The notes beneath the pieces were generated by a model that was not told where the DNA came from, made no database searches, and saw only the letters and a program-made list of their open reading frames with translations. Below are positions 32,791-43,600 of a stretch of DNA of 64,000 nt, piece by piece. The position numbers were made by a program, and so were the translations under genes. Numbering within the stretch: position 1 is the stretch's first letter; every line of letters begins with the position of its first letter. The DNA is from Symsagittifera roscoffensis (Eukaryota; Xenacoelomorpha; Acoela; Convolutidae): assembly GCF_963678635.1 (NCBI RefSeq), contig NC_087067.1, positions 25,675,547-25,739,546 of the forward strand, in the 5' to 3' direction.

Positions 32791-32808
32791 TAACACCCAG
32801 GAGCGCCA
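32791..32808 (-). other. Possible primer binding site of element B
   Basis: On the minus strand TGGCGCTCCTGGGTG begins 12 nt after the LTR end. The TGG start fits a site complementary to a tRNA 3' CCA. I could not match it to a named tRNA, and the spacing is long, so this is tentative. Confidence 0.3.
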
Positions 32809-33254
32809 TAAAAACATACATGTAACATTCGCCCGGAAGATACATATCGACGGATAACAAAACTAAGTCTTAAGACGACTGGCTAGCGTCTAAACAGAGC
32901 TTTGCATGTTTTTCACCGTCTCTACCAAGCCAGTACTTTTCGGTGGTCTTTCTTACATCGGGTCGACAAAAACGTTACTGCTCTCCGGCTTCGACCAGAA
33001 CGCTCAAATTAACTGAATTACATGCAAAGATAGTGAGCTCATGGCTGGGTCTCAGTATCCCCAGACCACGAGGTCACTCCTAAAAACAGGGCTACTACTT
33101 ATTATATTACTATTGTTTTTGTTCAGTAGATAAAAATCATCATCTCCATCGAAGATGGATCAACCCTTTCCCCCAACTCCTAGCTTCTCATCCTTATCAA
33201 AATGAATCCAGTTGTTAATTAAATTCAATTCAGGACATGACAAGAAGCTAAAAG

Positions 33255-33265
33255 TTTATATAAAA
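33255..33265 (-). promoter_or_regulatory. TATA-like site in element B 5' LTR
   Basis: Minus strand reads TTTTATATAAA, with a copy at 8165-8175 in the 3' LTR. The collinear position of element A's LTR has TATATAAAA (33873-33881). Conservation between diverged LTRs supports a core promoter and places U3 upstream of it. Confidence 0.55.
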
Positions 33266-33289
33266 GGCTAAAAGTTCCAGTCCCGAAAC

Positions 33290-33421
33290 CCTTCCGGATT
33301 CTTGAATCCAGTGAATCAAGCTCCTCAAGTTCAATTGCACACCAATCCGGAAGGCTGGTTCTCACCCTTCACCGTTGTTGGCAACGGCCTTGCAACTATT
33401 GTAGCAGCACAATAGTTGCAA
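33290..33421. promoter_or_regulatory. Cluster of inverted repeats in U3 of element B LTR
   Basis: Three hairpins sit together: 11-bp arms at 33290-33300 and 33344-33354 (CCTTCCGGATT); 6-bp arms CCGTTG/CAACGG around TTGG near 33372-33387; and 13-bp perfect arms TTGCAACTATTGT at 33390-33402 with the inverse at 33409-33421. The last is broken by a substitution in the 3' LTR. Confidence 0.5.
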
Positions 33422-33563
33422 CTTGGAACGTTTTCTGCTATTGTAGTTCGTTGTTGTTTTTCTTTAATCTCGATTTTCGTTCTGTTCGCAATCACAGATA
33501 AAGTTGTTCTGTTTTTTACTCGCTTTTTTGTTAAAATGGCCGTTTCAGCATTTCTCAGAAATG

Positions 33564-33571
33564 TGACGTCA
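33564..33571. promoter_or_regulatory. CRE/ATF palindrome TGACGTCA in element B LTR
   Basis: A perfect 8-bp TGACGTCA in the presumed U3, repeated at 8474-8481. Known binding consensus for CREB/ATF factors. No copy was noticed in element A's LTR. Confidence 0.4.
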
Positions 33572-33599
33572 TCATCCGAATTTTTGAAAATTTAAAATA

Positions 33600-33613
33600 C
33601 TAGAATATTCTAG
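33600..33613. promoter_or_regulatory. Heat-shock-element-like palindrome in element B LTR
   Basis: CTAGAATATTCTAG, a perfect 14-bp palindrome with two facing GAA/TTC units. It corresponds in position to the trimer in element A's LTR; also at 8510-8523. Confidence 0.4.
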
Positions 33614-33741
33614 CCCTCACCGTTTGGCTAAACGTTCCAATAACGTCGCTAATCCTTCGAAATCATCAACTCGGAAGGCTTACTGCTCAAAATTCGAATC
33701 CTGCATAAATTACATTTTGGCCATTCTGGTCGAATGTCACA

Positions 33742-34310
33742 AAGCTTCAGTGGGGAAGGAATTTTCCACGGAACCCTCCCGTGCCACAAATTGGGAGAGA
33801 TATCAGCGTTATCTCGGGAAGATTACGGGAGCGGAGGCTTGGTCCCCCAGAGACTGTTGTATGTAAAGGGACTATATAAAACTGACTTTGTAGCTACTTG
33901 GATGTCGTAGAACTCTGAATTAACACCGGTATAATTTGATATTTTAGAATATGACAAGCTAGAAAGAGGAAAGGGTCAATCCATCTCCAATGGACCAATA
34001 TAGAACTGTCACACAAAAACATATTAAAATAGGTTGTTCGAGCCGTGTTTTTAATGGCAATCACGTAGTCTGAGGATCCGAGACTCAGCTATGTGGTTGT
34101 GTTCGCATGTAAACGAAAGCTGATCAAAAGTCGTTTGACTGATGGCCTAAAAATAGTAACTTTTTACTGAGCCCTAAACAGACCAGAAAATCAACTGGCA
34201 AGGTCGAGACGGTGAAAAACGAGTAGGATTAAGGTAACTGACGCCTGCCAGTCGTTAATAGGTACTTTTTCTACGCTCCGTCGCTGTGTAGTATTTGGGC
34301 GGATGTTACA
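33742..34310 (+). repeat. Element A 3' LTR, second part (after the insertion)
   Basis: Continues element A's LTR and ends GGGCGGATGTTACA, matching the CGGGCGAATGTTACA end of element B's LTR on its minus strand. Collinear blocks include AAGCTAG followed by GGAAAGGGT, ATCCATCT, ACTGAG/GACTCAG, GAGACGGTGAAAAAC and GCCAGTCGT. Joined length would be 887 bp against 921 in element B. The flank after it starts ATCCT; the matching left flank is outside the window, so its target duplication cannot be checked. Confidence 0.85.
33873..33881 (+). promoter_or_regulatory. TATA-like site in element A LTR
   Basis: TATATAAAA at the position corresponding to the TATA-like site in element B's LTR. Confidence 0.5.
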
Positions 34311-34388
34311 ATCCTTTTTTATGTTTGGAAATTGATCGTGTTGCATAGATTGTGCTGGTCCTCAAATTTGTTAATTGGTTGTTTGCAG

Positions 34389-34658
34389 GTGCTTATGAAA
34401 GAAGTACTTAAACCATCGGAAATAAAATGGTACGACCTTGTTCATTTAAACAGGCATCAAGTTTTCACAGGTGCAGTAAACCCGGGTGACAATTGCTACT
34501 CCGTGGGTTACTTAAACACCACGTCCTTTATTGTGTATGGCTCTGGAACTAATTTAGTCATACTCACATGCAACTTGGAAACATTGCAAATAATCCCTGG
34601 AATTAAGTACGGGAATATTCAAGTTGGATGTGTAGAATGCTCTTCTTCGGAAGGAATG
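34389..34658 (+). CDS. DMXL: DmX-like exon 1 (first seen)
   Basis: Acceptor TTGTTTGCAG before 34389, ATG at 34395, donor ATG|GTGAGT, ends in phase 0. Contains HQVFTGAVNPGDNCYSVG and LQIIPGIKYGNIQVGCVE, the family's N-terminus. A real acceptor here means upstream 5' UTR sequence is spliced on from elsewhere. Confidence 0.9.
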
Positions 34659-37600
34659 GTGAGTTAAAAAAATTCAATTGTCCTTCTACACTAGCGGACA
34701 AAAATTATCGCCTATTCGGGGATTTTGTCCAAAATGTTTTCAATGTCCATTTCGACAACATTTACTCCGAACTCAAATTGTTTTTTATCATAGACCGGAA
34801 GCAAATGATCAGAGCTAACCATAATACCAGTGTGAAAGAGGGGTCTCGGGAAACTAACCGGGTCTCTAATGTAAATAGAGTGCCTCATGTTTAATCAGTT
34901 TATTGCTTCAGTGATGTCAATCAAAATTCAAAATTATCGAATCAGTTAAAGCAAACGAGGCAGGTTATTACGTTTGAAAATTTAGTTAACTGCTGGGTTT
35001 GCTTAAAACTAATGTGAATTAGGGCCCGTCTATTACACTTGTACCCCGACTTTTATTAAAAATCTAAATTTGGTTTCTAGGACTTACCAGTTCATTACAG
35101 GTCTGAAAATGCCAGTATTAATCATCTGCACTAACAAGTGGTTCGGTTATATTCCTAGTAACCAGAACGCTCAGCCCAAAAAGAAAACGACAAGATCTAA
35201 TTTTTCTGTATGAAAAAATTCGATAGTATTTGGATAGAAATCAAAACCACGTCTAAAAAACGATAAAGATATTTTTGAATCTATCATATAATCCGCGCAA
35301 AACAAATAGTTGAATTTCCCGAACTTGTTAAATCAACTGACTCTGCGCAATCCTACTGTTGCATTTTAGTCATTTTATGAAATTACAATTTGAAATATTT
35401 TGATGCAGACGAGAAAGAGTCTCCCGATACAATCTTTTTCCCTTATAATTTTGAAGCACCTTACAAAACAGTACCCATCTTTCTGAAACCCGAATCAACT
35501 AAATTTTGGTAGTTTTCGAAATGTGAATTTTTTCTGGTTTTCAAAAAAATACCTCTCAAAAAACTTAAGGTGAAGTTTCTGAAAATCTGAATTTCTCAAC
35601 GTTGTATTTGGGTACTGTCAGGGTACTCTCAGGAGCTGCAAATCTTGCGTCCAAATGCCACTGCTCAATTGCTTTCAAATTCCTGGATGTGACGTTTCTT
35701 AATTCATTATAAACTTGGATATTAAAAAAATGTCACACATTTTTATGGTTTTTCAAAATTTGAATTAAAAAATCGAATGAAAAATTTTACAAAATTTGAA
35801 GTTACTCTCAGGAGTTGCAAATCTTACATCCAAATGCGACTGCTCAATTTCTTTCAGTTTCCGAGATGTTACGTTTTTTTGTTCATTTTCAATTTAAAAT
35901 TTTCACAAAACTTTATGGTTCATCAAAATAAAATTTTTAATTACGAACTCTGTAATTGGGTGCTGTCAGAGTACACTCAAAGAATAGGTTTTTGAGTTGT
36001 TGAAAATTCGAAGCACCGGAGGTGCGGTACACGCTAGTTATATTTATTTGTTTGAAAGATCAATCAATTAAGTCAATGGTCATTACTATATGTTGGAGGT
36101 GATAAGAGGGGATGCTTGGTGACCCTCATATATTAAGATAAGGTGTCAACACGAACATACATACTATCCCAAACCTTACAACTGAACTAAAATCTCCTGC
36201 TAAAACTCAACCAGAAAACAAAATCTACGATTAAGAAATTACTCAGAAGAAGAGCTCAATTCATACCTTGCTAGAACCAATTGTTTTATTAGTCATAGCT
36301 ACCTCGAATTAATCTACAACAGTTTCACCAACCACGTTGTACTATAAATTAAAAGTGTGCTTGGCAAAAATCAATTTTTGGCGTAACGACAAACCCAGAG
36401 TGAGCATCCTGTATATACTTTTTATAGCATCAACAGTACTTGAAAATTAGAGAATTTTGTTTCTCTGCTTGAAAACTTCTGCCGGAGAAATAGTAACAAA
36501 CAATTTTAAAATGGCAAATCTGCTCAACTACAAATTTTCAACACAATCTTGTTTTTACGAAAACAATACAACAATCCAGTTCTTTCTTTGAGAAATTTTT
36601 TTTCAGATTTTTTAAATAACTTTGAGTGCAAAATAGAAAGTTTAAAAAATCACTTCTAAAAAGCCATCGGCGCCGTCTGACTTTCCGGCATCGGCGCTAA
36701 AGGCGTGTTAGAATGAAGTATATACGCATCGCACTTTCTTTTCTAATTAACATTTTGAAAACATTATCTTCTACAGAAGCTTAAGAAAGCAATTGTTACT
36801 CCAGTATACAAACAAGACGACCCTAAATTGGCAGTTCAATCTCAATCAAAGGTGCATTATTTTCTGTATTCAAAAAAACTTTATACGCTTTTTTTTCGAA
36901 ATATTCAAAAAATTGTTTTCTAACAATGAGTCAGCAATAGTTTTGTTGCTTGCTTTTAATCAGATCTGTCTGAAGCACTCGACTCTACTGATTATAAGTT
37001 TCTTCTACAAAACTAAGATTTTGAATTTTTCTGAAATTGCGATAGAAATGATAAATTCTTTCATCGGCCACCGAGAACAGAAAACAATTGTCAACAACAC
37101 TGAATCAGATTGGATTTCAATACACCAAGGTAAGGTGTCTTTCAGGGCACTGTTTTAGGACCGCTGATATTTGTTCTGTTTTTTAATTTAACGACTTGAA
37201 CAAGTAATTACCGATTTCTTGCAAAGTAGTACAGGATGCAGATGATTCCTCACCACTTTGCGAAAATTAAATTGCAGATTTAGCCATAAAAGAACTAGAA
37301 AACAGTTGCAAAATTTTATCAATTTTAATAGGCATTCCTTGCAATTGAGTTTTAAAAAAATTGAACTTATTTTATTCAGCAAAGAAGCATTCGTGAAACC
37401 ACGTAAAAATATCGAATACCTTGCAGTAATATGAACAGTTTTTACTGCTCCATGAGGAAGTTGAAATGAATCAATCAAAACTTGCCTTCTTATAGTTCAC
37501 GCACTAATTTACCATCTACATTATCAGGCCATACTTCTCAGTGGAATATCAGCCAATCTAATGATATCACTCGAAAAACAACAGAGCTGGGCCTTAAAAA

Positions 37601-40600
37601 TCTGATACGATTGTGCGAAGTTCGATTTATCATCTGATTTAAAACTGAAGTATAGCGTGTTGGCCATACTCTTTTTCCTTGATTGGAAAATACCCATTTT
37701 CCTTGATCGCTCTTCAAAACATACCCTGTTCCTAGGTCGGTTCCTCGCCCAAAACCTTTTCCTTGCTCGCTCTTCAAAAACAGTATCTGTAACGAGTACG
37801 ATTTGAGAAAGAAGGTAACTTTTGTCATATAGTTACGCACAGACGAGCGACGATCAAATTCAAGAACTATTTTCAATTATTATTTGAACAAGATCCATCA
37901 GTGGCAACCTATGTTTAATAATTATGAAAAAGTTTCTCTAGGAAAAAATCTACAACTCCATTTGCCATAATGTTTATCAATGTTATTAATGTAAACATGT
38001 ATCCATTATACATTGTTAGTTAAGTTCACTTAATTTCATTGATATTTGACGTACAATTAATTTTTTGAAAATGTTTTCATTTGGAAATTGAATTGTTTGT
38101 TTTTTGAACTTTTGCACTCTTGAATGCCCCAATGGTTAAAATCGAATTAACAATTTTTTTCTTCGTGTAATAGAGAAAATAGTCCTTCCCATGGAAATTG
38201 GCATATAGACCCGCAATAAACTGGCAAGTACTGGAAGCGAAGTTTTGGAAATTAATGGATTGTTGCACTGATCATTTGCCTTAGGTCTATGTAAGGGGTT
38301 TGTGCGAGTTAGAATTAAATGTTGTCCTCATTTTACCCAGTGAAAATAAGAATTAGCGTTTAATTTTGTCGTCTCAGCGGAAGTATCTACAATTTAAAAA
38401 GTTTCTGTTTTAGATAGCAGCATCCTATGCTCATCACATCTATCTCTTTAAACCGAAATCTATTGATGGCAAGTTTTCATTTGCATCCAGAAATGAACCG
38501 GGAAACGTAAGTCAGTATCAATATTTATTTACAAAAGTTTATACGCCCCTTTTTTATACAAGTTTACCAAATTGCTCCGGGATTGAAATTATCACCTTAT
38601 TTACTGCAGACGGTATCGTTAGCAGTTTTATGTAATAGGATAATCAACTCGGTAATGCCGTATCTTTTTCGGGTTAATATTTATTAGTGTTGTAATTTTT
38701 GCCATGCAGGTTACCTACAATCTAGTGACCTCGTTTAGATATATGCCACATGCTTGTGTTGATATGAATGAGATTATTTTGTTGAAACGATTGAAAGTTT
38801 TTTAAATTATTTTTTTTTCGGCTAAATTTGTTTCCGTGCTTGATTGACTAGTTTTGCGTTATTTTGGTTTGCGCTATGTCTACGGATTTTGTATACGCGA
38901 CAAAATTTTCAAAGTTTTTTTTGATGTTGTTGCAGCCTCGCTGAGTCTAGACGACATTGAGTTCTTTTTATTTCGGTTTGGTTTGTCAGTTTCGTCTTGT
39001 CCCTAGTCAAGTGTTATCGGCCCAAATAATTGACCCAGTGTCGAGAAAAACTGGTTAGAAGTTTTATATTAGTTTGTCTTATTTTGAGCAAAACAAGCAA
39101 TCGAGCAACGATTGTTATTGCACTAGAATGACTCTTTCTTTTTTCTAACCAAACTCGCAAATAAAAATGTTCATTTGGTGACACTTTTGCTATAATCACC
39201 ATCTGTATCATTGGAAATTTCTGCTCTGCCGTTCTCTGCTTCATTTGTGGCTAGCTTTTGAAGTTTTTTTGGGAAGGGCATGAGAATCTTAATCATGAAA
39301 TCGCAGGTTTGAAATACAATTAGCCAAGTTTACTGAAATTGATAGTTCTTTGTTTTTTGATAATGAGCAATTTGTTCGGTTTTTCTCATTTTCTAATTGA
39401 TTTTCGGTTAACGGTTTTGCCTGCCGTTTTTTCTCATTGAGTTAATAGACACCTATCTAAATATTTGTTGGCTCTGTTTACCCTTTCGATCAGCAACTGT
39501 GTTGCAACCGCTTGCTACTTGATTACCGGAACGATTTTGTTCCGAAAATCGACGAAATTGCAGTCAGCATCTATTATATATTTCTATCCGCCGACCTATC
39601 TCTCCATGTTTAAGTTGAACCGCATTTCTCCTTGTTTAAGCTTTCAGAAACGAACGAAGTTTGGCACGTTTATGCTGTATCGTATATTACAGTGCTTAAG
39701 AAACAGTGCAGTGCAAAGCCAGGGAGGACGAGGAGCGGCAAGGCAGGGCGAAGAGCGGCAAGGCAGGGTAGGCATCGGAGGACTGGACGAGGAGGGCATC
39801 ACAGGACTGACGAGGAGGGCAATCCAGGGCATGTCGAGTAGGGACAAGGCAGGGTGGGGTAGCGCAAAGCAAGACGGCGGGGCAGGGCGAGGAGTGGTAA
39901 GGTATGGTAGGGCAGTTCGAGGATGGGCAAGGCAGGGTGGCGGAATGCAAAGCAGAGCCGGGCGGGGAGGGGCAAGGTCGGGGTAATGGCGGGGAGGGGC
40001 AAGGTCGGGGTAAAGTCAGGACAGAGCAAGGGTGTACATGGTGCGGCAAGGCAGGGTAGGGAAGCGCAAAGCGGCACAGAGACAGATGGGTAGGGTGAGG
40101 GGCAGGACCTGGGTAGGACAGGGCAGGGCAAGGCAGGACGAGGAGGGACAAGGTAGGAGGGGCGGAGAGGAACAAAGAGTAGGAAAGCGCAAGGAAAGTC
40201 AGGACAGCGCAAGGGTGCACATGGTGAGGCGTGGCAAGGCTGGGTAGGGAAGCGCAAAGCGGCGTAGGACCGGGCGAGGGGCTATGCCTGTGTAGTGCGA
40301 AGAAGGGCGAGGCAGGGCAGCGCACAGTAGGACAGAAACAGGAGGAACAATGCAGAGTAGATTGAGGAGGGGTAAGGCAGGGCATCCAATAATCTAGTCA
40401 TCCAGCATCCGTTAAGTAATCCAACTAGCAATATATCAAGCTATCCATCTAACCATCTCCCGTAAACATCTCTCAGTTTTTCCGACCACTCATTCAGCCC
40501 TCCGTCCACTCAGCTTTCTATCAAGCCATACATCTATCTAGCCATTCACAGTTCATGCCAACAATCTATCCGTCAAGCCAACCCATGTCTATCAATCTAA

Positions 40601-43600
40601 CCACCCATACATTACGGCATCCATCCTCCATCCAGCTAGCCATGCGTCCATCTAGCCACCCATCGTCCATCCCTCCTTAATCTATACAGCCATCCATCGA
40701 TTCAGGTGACCAGGAACTCATTCATCCATATATCTACCCATCCATGCTTTGAACCATCCATTCATCCAGGCATCTATCCAGCCAGCCATCCACCAATCCT
40801 TCTATTCATCATTCCTTCATTAGTTCTTCGACCGTCAATTCATTCGTCCATCCATCCAAACAGCAATCTATCAAACCATCCATTCAACCTTCCAGCCATC
40901 CATTCTTACACTCAGTCATTTATCCAGCTATCTTTCCATCCATCAAGCCGCCTTTCTGTTTAGCCATACATTATCCGTCCATTCATCCCACCAGCTATCC
41001 ATTCAGCCATCCATTGCCCATCAATGCAACCAGCATGCTTTCCAAACTTCCATCGATCCCCCAGCCATCCGTTTTTCCAGATAACCATGCAGCCATTCAT
41101 CCTTCCGTCCCTCAAACCAACCAGTCATACACCAAGGAATTATGATCTATTCATTCAACTAGCAATCCATCCACCCTCTGTCCAACTAGCCACCCATAAT
41201 TCATCCATGCAACCAGCCATCCTTTTATCCATCAGTCATCCATCTATGCAGTTGCCCATCGATCCAACCAGCCATCGATCTGTACCTCCACCAGCAATCC
41301 ATCTACCAATTCATCGATCCAACCATAGGTTCAGTCAAATATTCATCCACCTTTCTGTATAGCCATCCATTGTTCTATACAGCCCTTGATATAGCCATCC
41401 CTCCATCTAGCCAGTCATCCATCCATCGGTCAATTCAGTCATTGAGCTATCTATTCATGCTTAAATCAGCTAACCTTCCATGCAGCCATCCAGCCAGGCC
41501 TCCCTCCATCGATCCATCCATGAGCTATCAATCCAGCCATCCATCGATACATCAGCTATCCATCAGTCACCAACGCAGAAATTTTTCGGTAGATTTTTGG
41601 CGCTTGAGGTTTGTGGGCTCTAGCTTTTCGCATGTATTAGACGAGATCAATCTAAGTTTGAGCAATCCAAATCAATATCGCAGACAACAAATTTTTTTCG
41701 GTACTTTAGTTCGCTGAAAATATTTCAGAATAACATGCTCTTGCTTGAATTTCAATTTATGCATTGTATTGCAAATGGTGCGAAGTTGAGCTTTGCTTCT
41801 GTCTTGTCCTTCTTCGGTTTCAATTTTTTCGACTTCTTTGAAATTGTTCTCGCTTTCTTTTGTTGTTTGAGTAAAAAGTTTCTATAGCTTTTGTGTTTTT
41901 TTAATAGTTTTTTTTACTGTTTATGAAAACTTTTTTCAGCTTAAAGGCTGTCTGCTCAGATCGGCTTTGTTACGGCTTCGTAAGTTTTGTTCAGATGCTG
42001 ATGTAATTTTTGTTTGTATACTTGGCATTTTTTTTTCAAAATATTTTCTTCATTTTGTTCAAGGCAATGAAATTTTGCTAGATCTAAATTTTTGACTTCG
42101 GCTCATTTCTGGCGGCTAATTCGCCATGCTAAGTTTGTGCTGTATTGAAAATGGTGCTGCGCTTAGCTTTTATGTAAATTTAACCAATGAATTGTTCGGG
42201 TCAATTTATCGTTGCTGATCAGTTTTGATAAGCTGATATTTGAAATTGTAATAATTTATCTGTGAGATTCTGATTTCTTCGGTCCGCAAAGTTTTGCGGA
42301 GGGCTACTTCGCATGGTTGTGTAACTAGACAAGCAAGCTAGAGGTCGTTGTGGCATATTACGATCTAATTTTTTTTCTAATCCAATTCGCACAATAGTTT
42401 TCTTTTTTGCTGCATAGCTTGGGCAGTTTAATAACATGTTATCGATACGCTTTTTTGGCTCCTTGTATTAACCTATTTCAAGCGCATATGGTGGAGATGA
42501 GAGGACGTTACGCTCATAATTTTCAGTTCGTTGCTCTTTTCCAGATCCCCCTTTGATTTTTTTCAGAAATTTGATTCACGAAATTATTTAAAATGAAATT
42601 TGATTTATGAAAATCAATTCAATAAAAGGTATCAGCGTGAGCAAGTGAACAATTTTTTAAACGTTCATTATATGCAAATTGCCTCAGGAACACAATTCAA
42701 TAACTTCATTGTGTAATTTTACGAAGGGGGTGGGGGAAATGGAAAAGAACGTCGGTTTAATTTCGGCAGATGATACGTTTTTTTTTTTTTTTTTTCAATT
42801 TTTTTTCTTCCATTTTTCAGTTTTTTCATTTGAAGCTATTTTGCCATTTTCTCACCTGTGTTCACGAAGTGCATCTTCGCCTTTGTATAAAGATTGCTTG
42901 CTTTATCAATAGTTCACTAATTTAGTTTGAATATTTAAATGTACTGATTAGATCAAGTGGCACGAAATTGGCTTCTTTCAACTTGAGTCCTTCGTCAGCA
43001 GCCTGTCCTGGAATCCAGATGGTACGATTTCTATACTTTGATTGCCATTGAAGTCCGATTTTTTTTTAATTGAAACAAGTTTGGTGTCTCAGAGTCAGGT
43101 CCCCAATCCAATGAAACTATTACTAGCAATGGTAACAGAAAACAATTTAAAAGCAATGGTAACACGAACGAAGATACTATAATTGTAGTAAACAGCCCTT
43201 TAAGTGCGTTAACTCTTATGCTACCACCCATCTGAACCATTAATCATTTTGTCAACTAATCAACCATGTGAACTAGGAAGCACTTCACTTAGGCTTGACG
43301 CTTGAACAACTTGAAATTTAAGTTTGTTTATAGTTCGGCTGCAAGTAATTGACCATTGAAAAATTGCTACATGAAACATAAAACAAGGGTAATGATGGTT
43401 TCAGGCACTCAGCTGCTTACCGCTGCTGCTGAACGAATTCAGCTGTGGAAGGCGGCGGCGTCATCGAGTGCGGCGGACACACAAGCAGACTGGTGCTGTG
43501 CCTGGCAGTATAGATCGCCCAACCCAATCAGCAGAGTCAAATTCTCGCCCAACGGGCACTACTTCGCCACGGTGGGAAAAGAGGACTGTTTTGTGAAGAT

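Larger units (their letters stand above)
29796..32820 (-). other. Element B 5' leader (3 kb)
   Basis: Between the 5' LTR and the first gag start codon. It has no convincing coding frame. It carries many copies of CCCCTCCGG (minus strand CCGGAGGGG), mostly at 30572-31174 with stragglers near 31510, 31985, 32219 and 32250. The part from 29796 to 31337 belongs to the duplicated unit. Confidence 0.75.
7731..33741 (-). mobile_element. Element B: giant Ty3/Gypsy-like LTR retroelement, complete, with internal tandem duplication
   Basis: Two 921-bp direct repeats bound it (7731-8651 and 32821-33741). Read on the minus strand the order is 5' LTR, leader, Gag-Pol, ORF2, 3' UTR, polypurine tract, 3' LTR. 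Protease, RT, RNase H, integrase order is the Ty3/Gypsy arrangement. The LTRs differ at 7 of 921 positions by eye, so insertion is fairly recent. A 6721-bp tandem duplication of leader, gag and part of pol inflates it to 26.0 kb. Flanks share only AAG (7728-7730 and 33742-33744) as a possible target-site duplication, shorter than the usual 4-6 bp. It sits inside the 3' LTR of element A. Confidence 0.93.
32821..33741 (-). repeat. Element B 5' LTR
   Basis: Right-hand copy of the 921-bp repeat. On the minus strand it precedes the leader and gag, so it is the promoter-bearing 5' LTR. It contains a TATA-like site, a CRE palindrome, an AATATTCTAG palindrome and two hairpins upstream of the TATA site. 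Confidence 0.95.
34659..38413 (+). other. DmX-like intron 1
   Basis: 3.7 kb AT-rich intron. It contains an interrupted repeat of about 180 bp (35620-35990) and a decayed LINE fragment (36777-37310). I see no other gene. Confidence 0.8.
38507..42951 (+). other. DmX-like intron 2
   Basis: 4.4 kb. Holds a dispersed-repeat fragment (39110-39260), a purine-rich minisatellite, a CATC-type array, and AT-rich sequence with no gene seen. Confidence 0.8.

Noticed and set aside
33624..33866. 80-residue frame across the LTR junction with local likeness (TGGGAGAGATATCA) to 3207-3220
   Set aside because: It crosses the insertion boundary between two LTRs, so it cannot be an original gene; the match is 14 bases and may be chance.
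39465..41717. Long frames on both strands in the G-rich and CATC arrays
   Set aside because: Composition-driven; translations are low-complexity repeats with no family resemblance.
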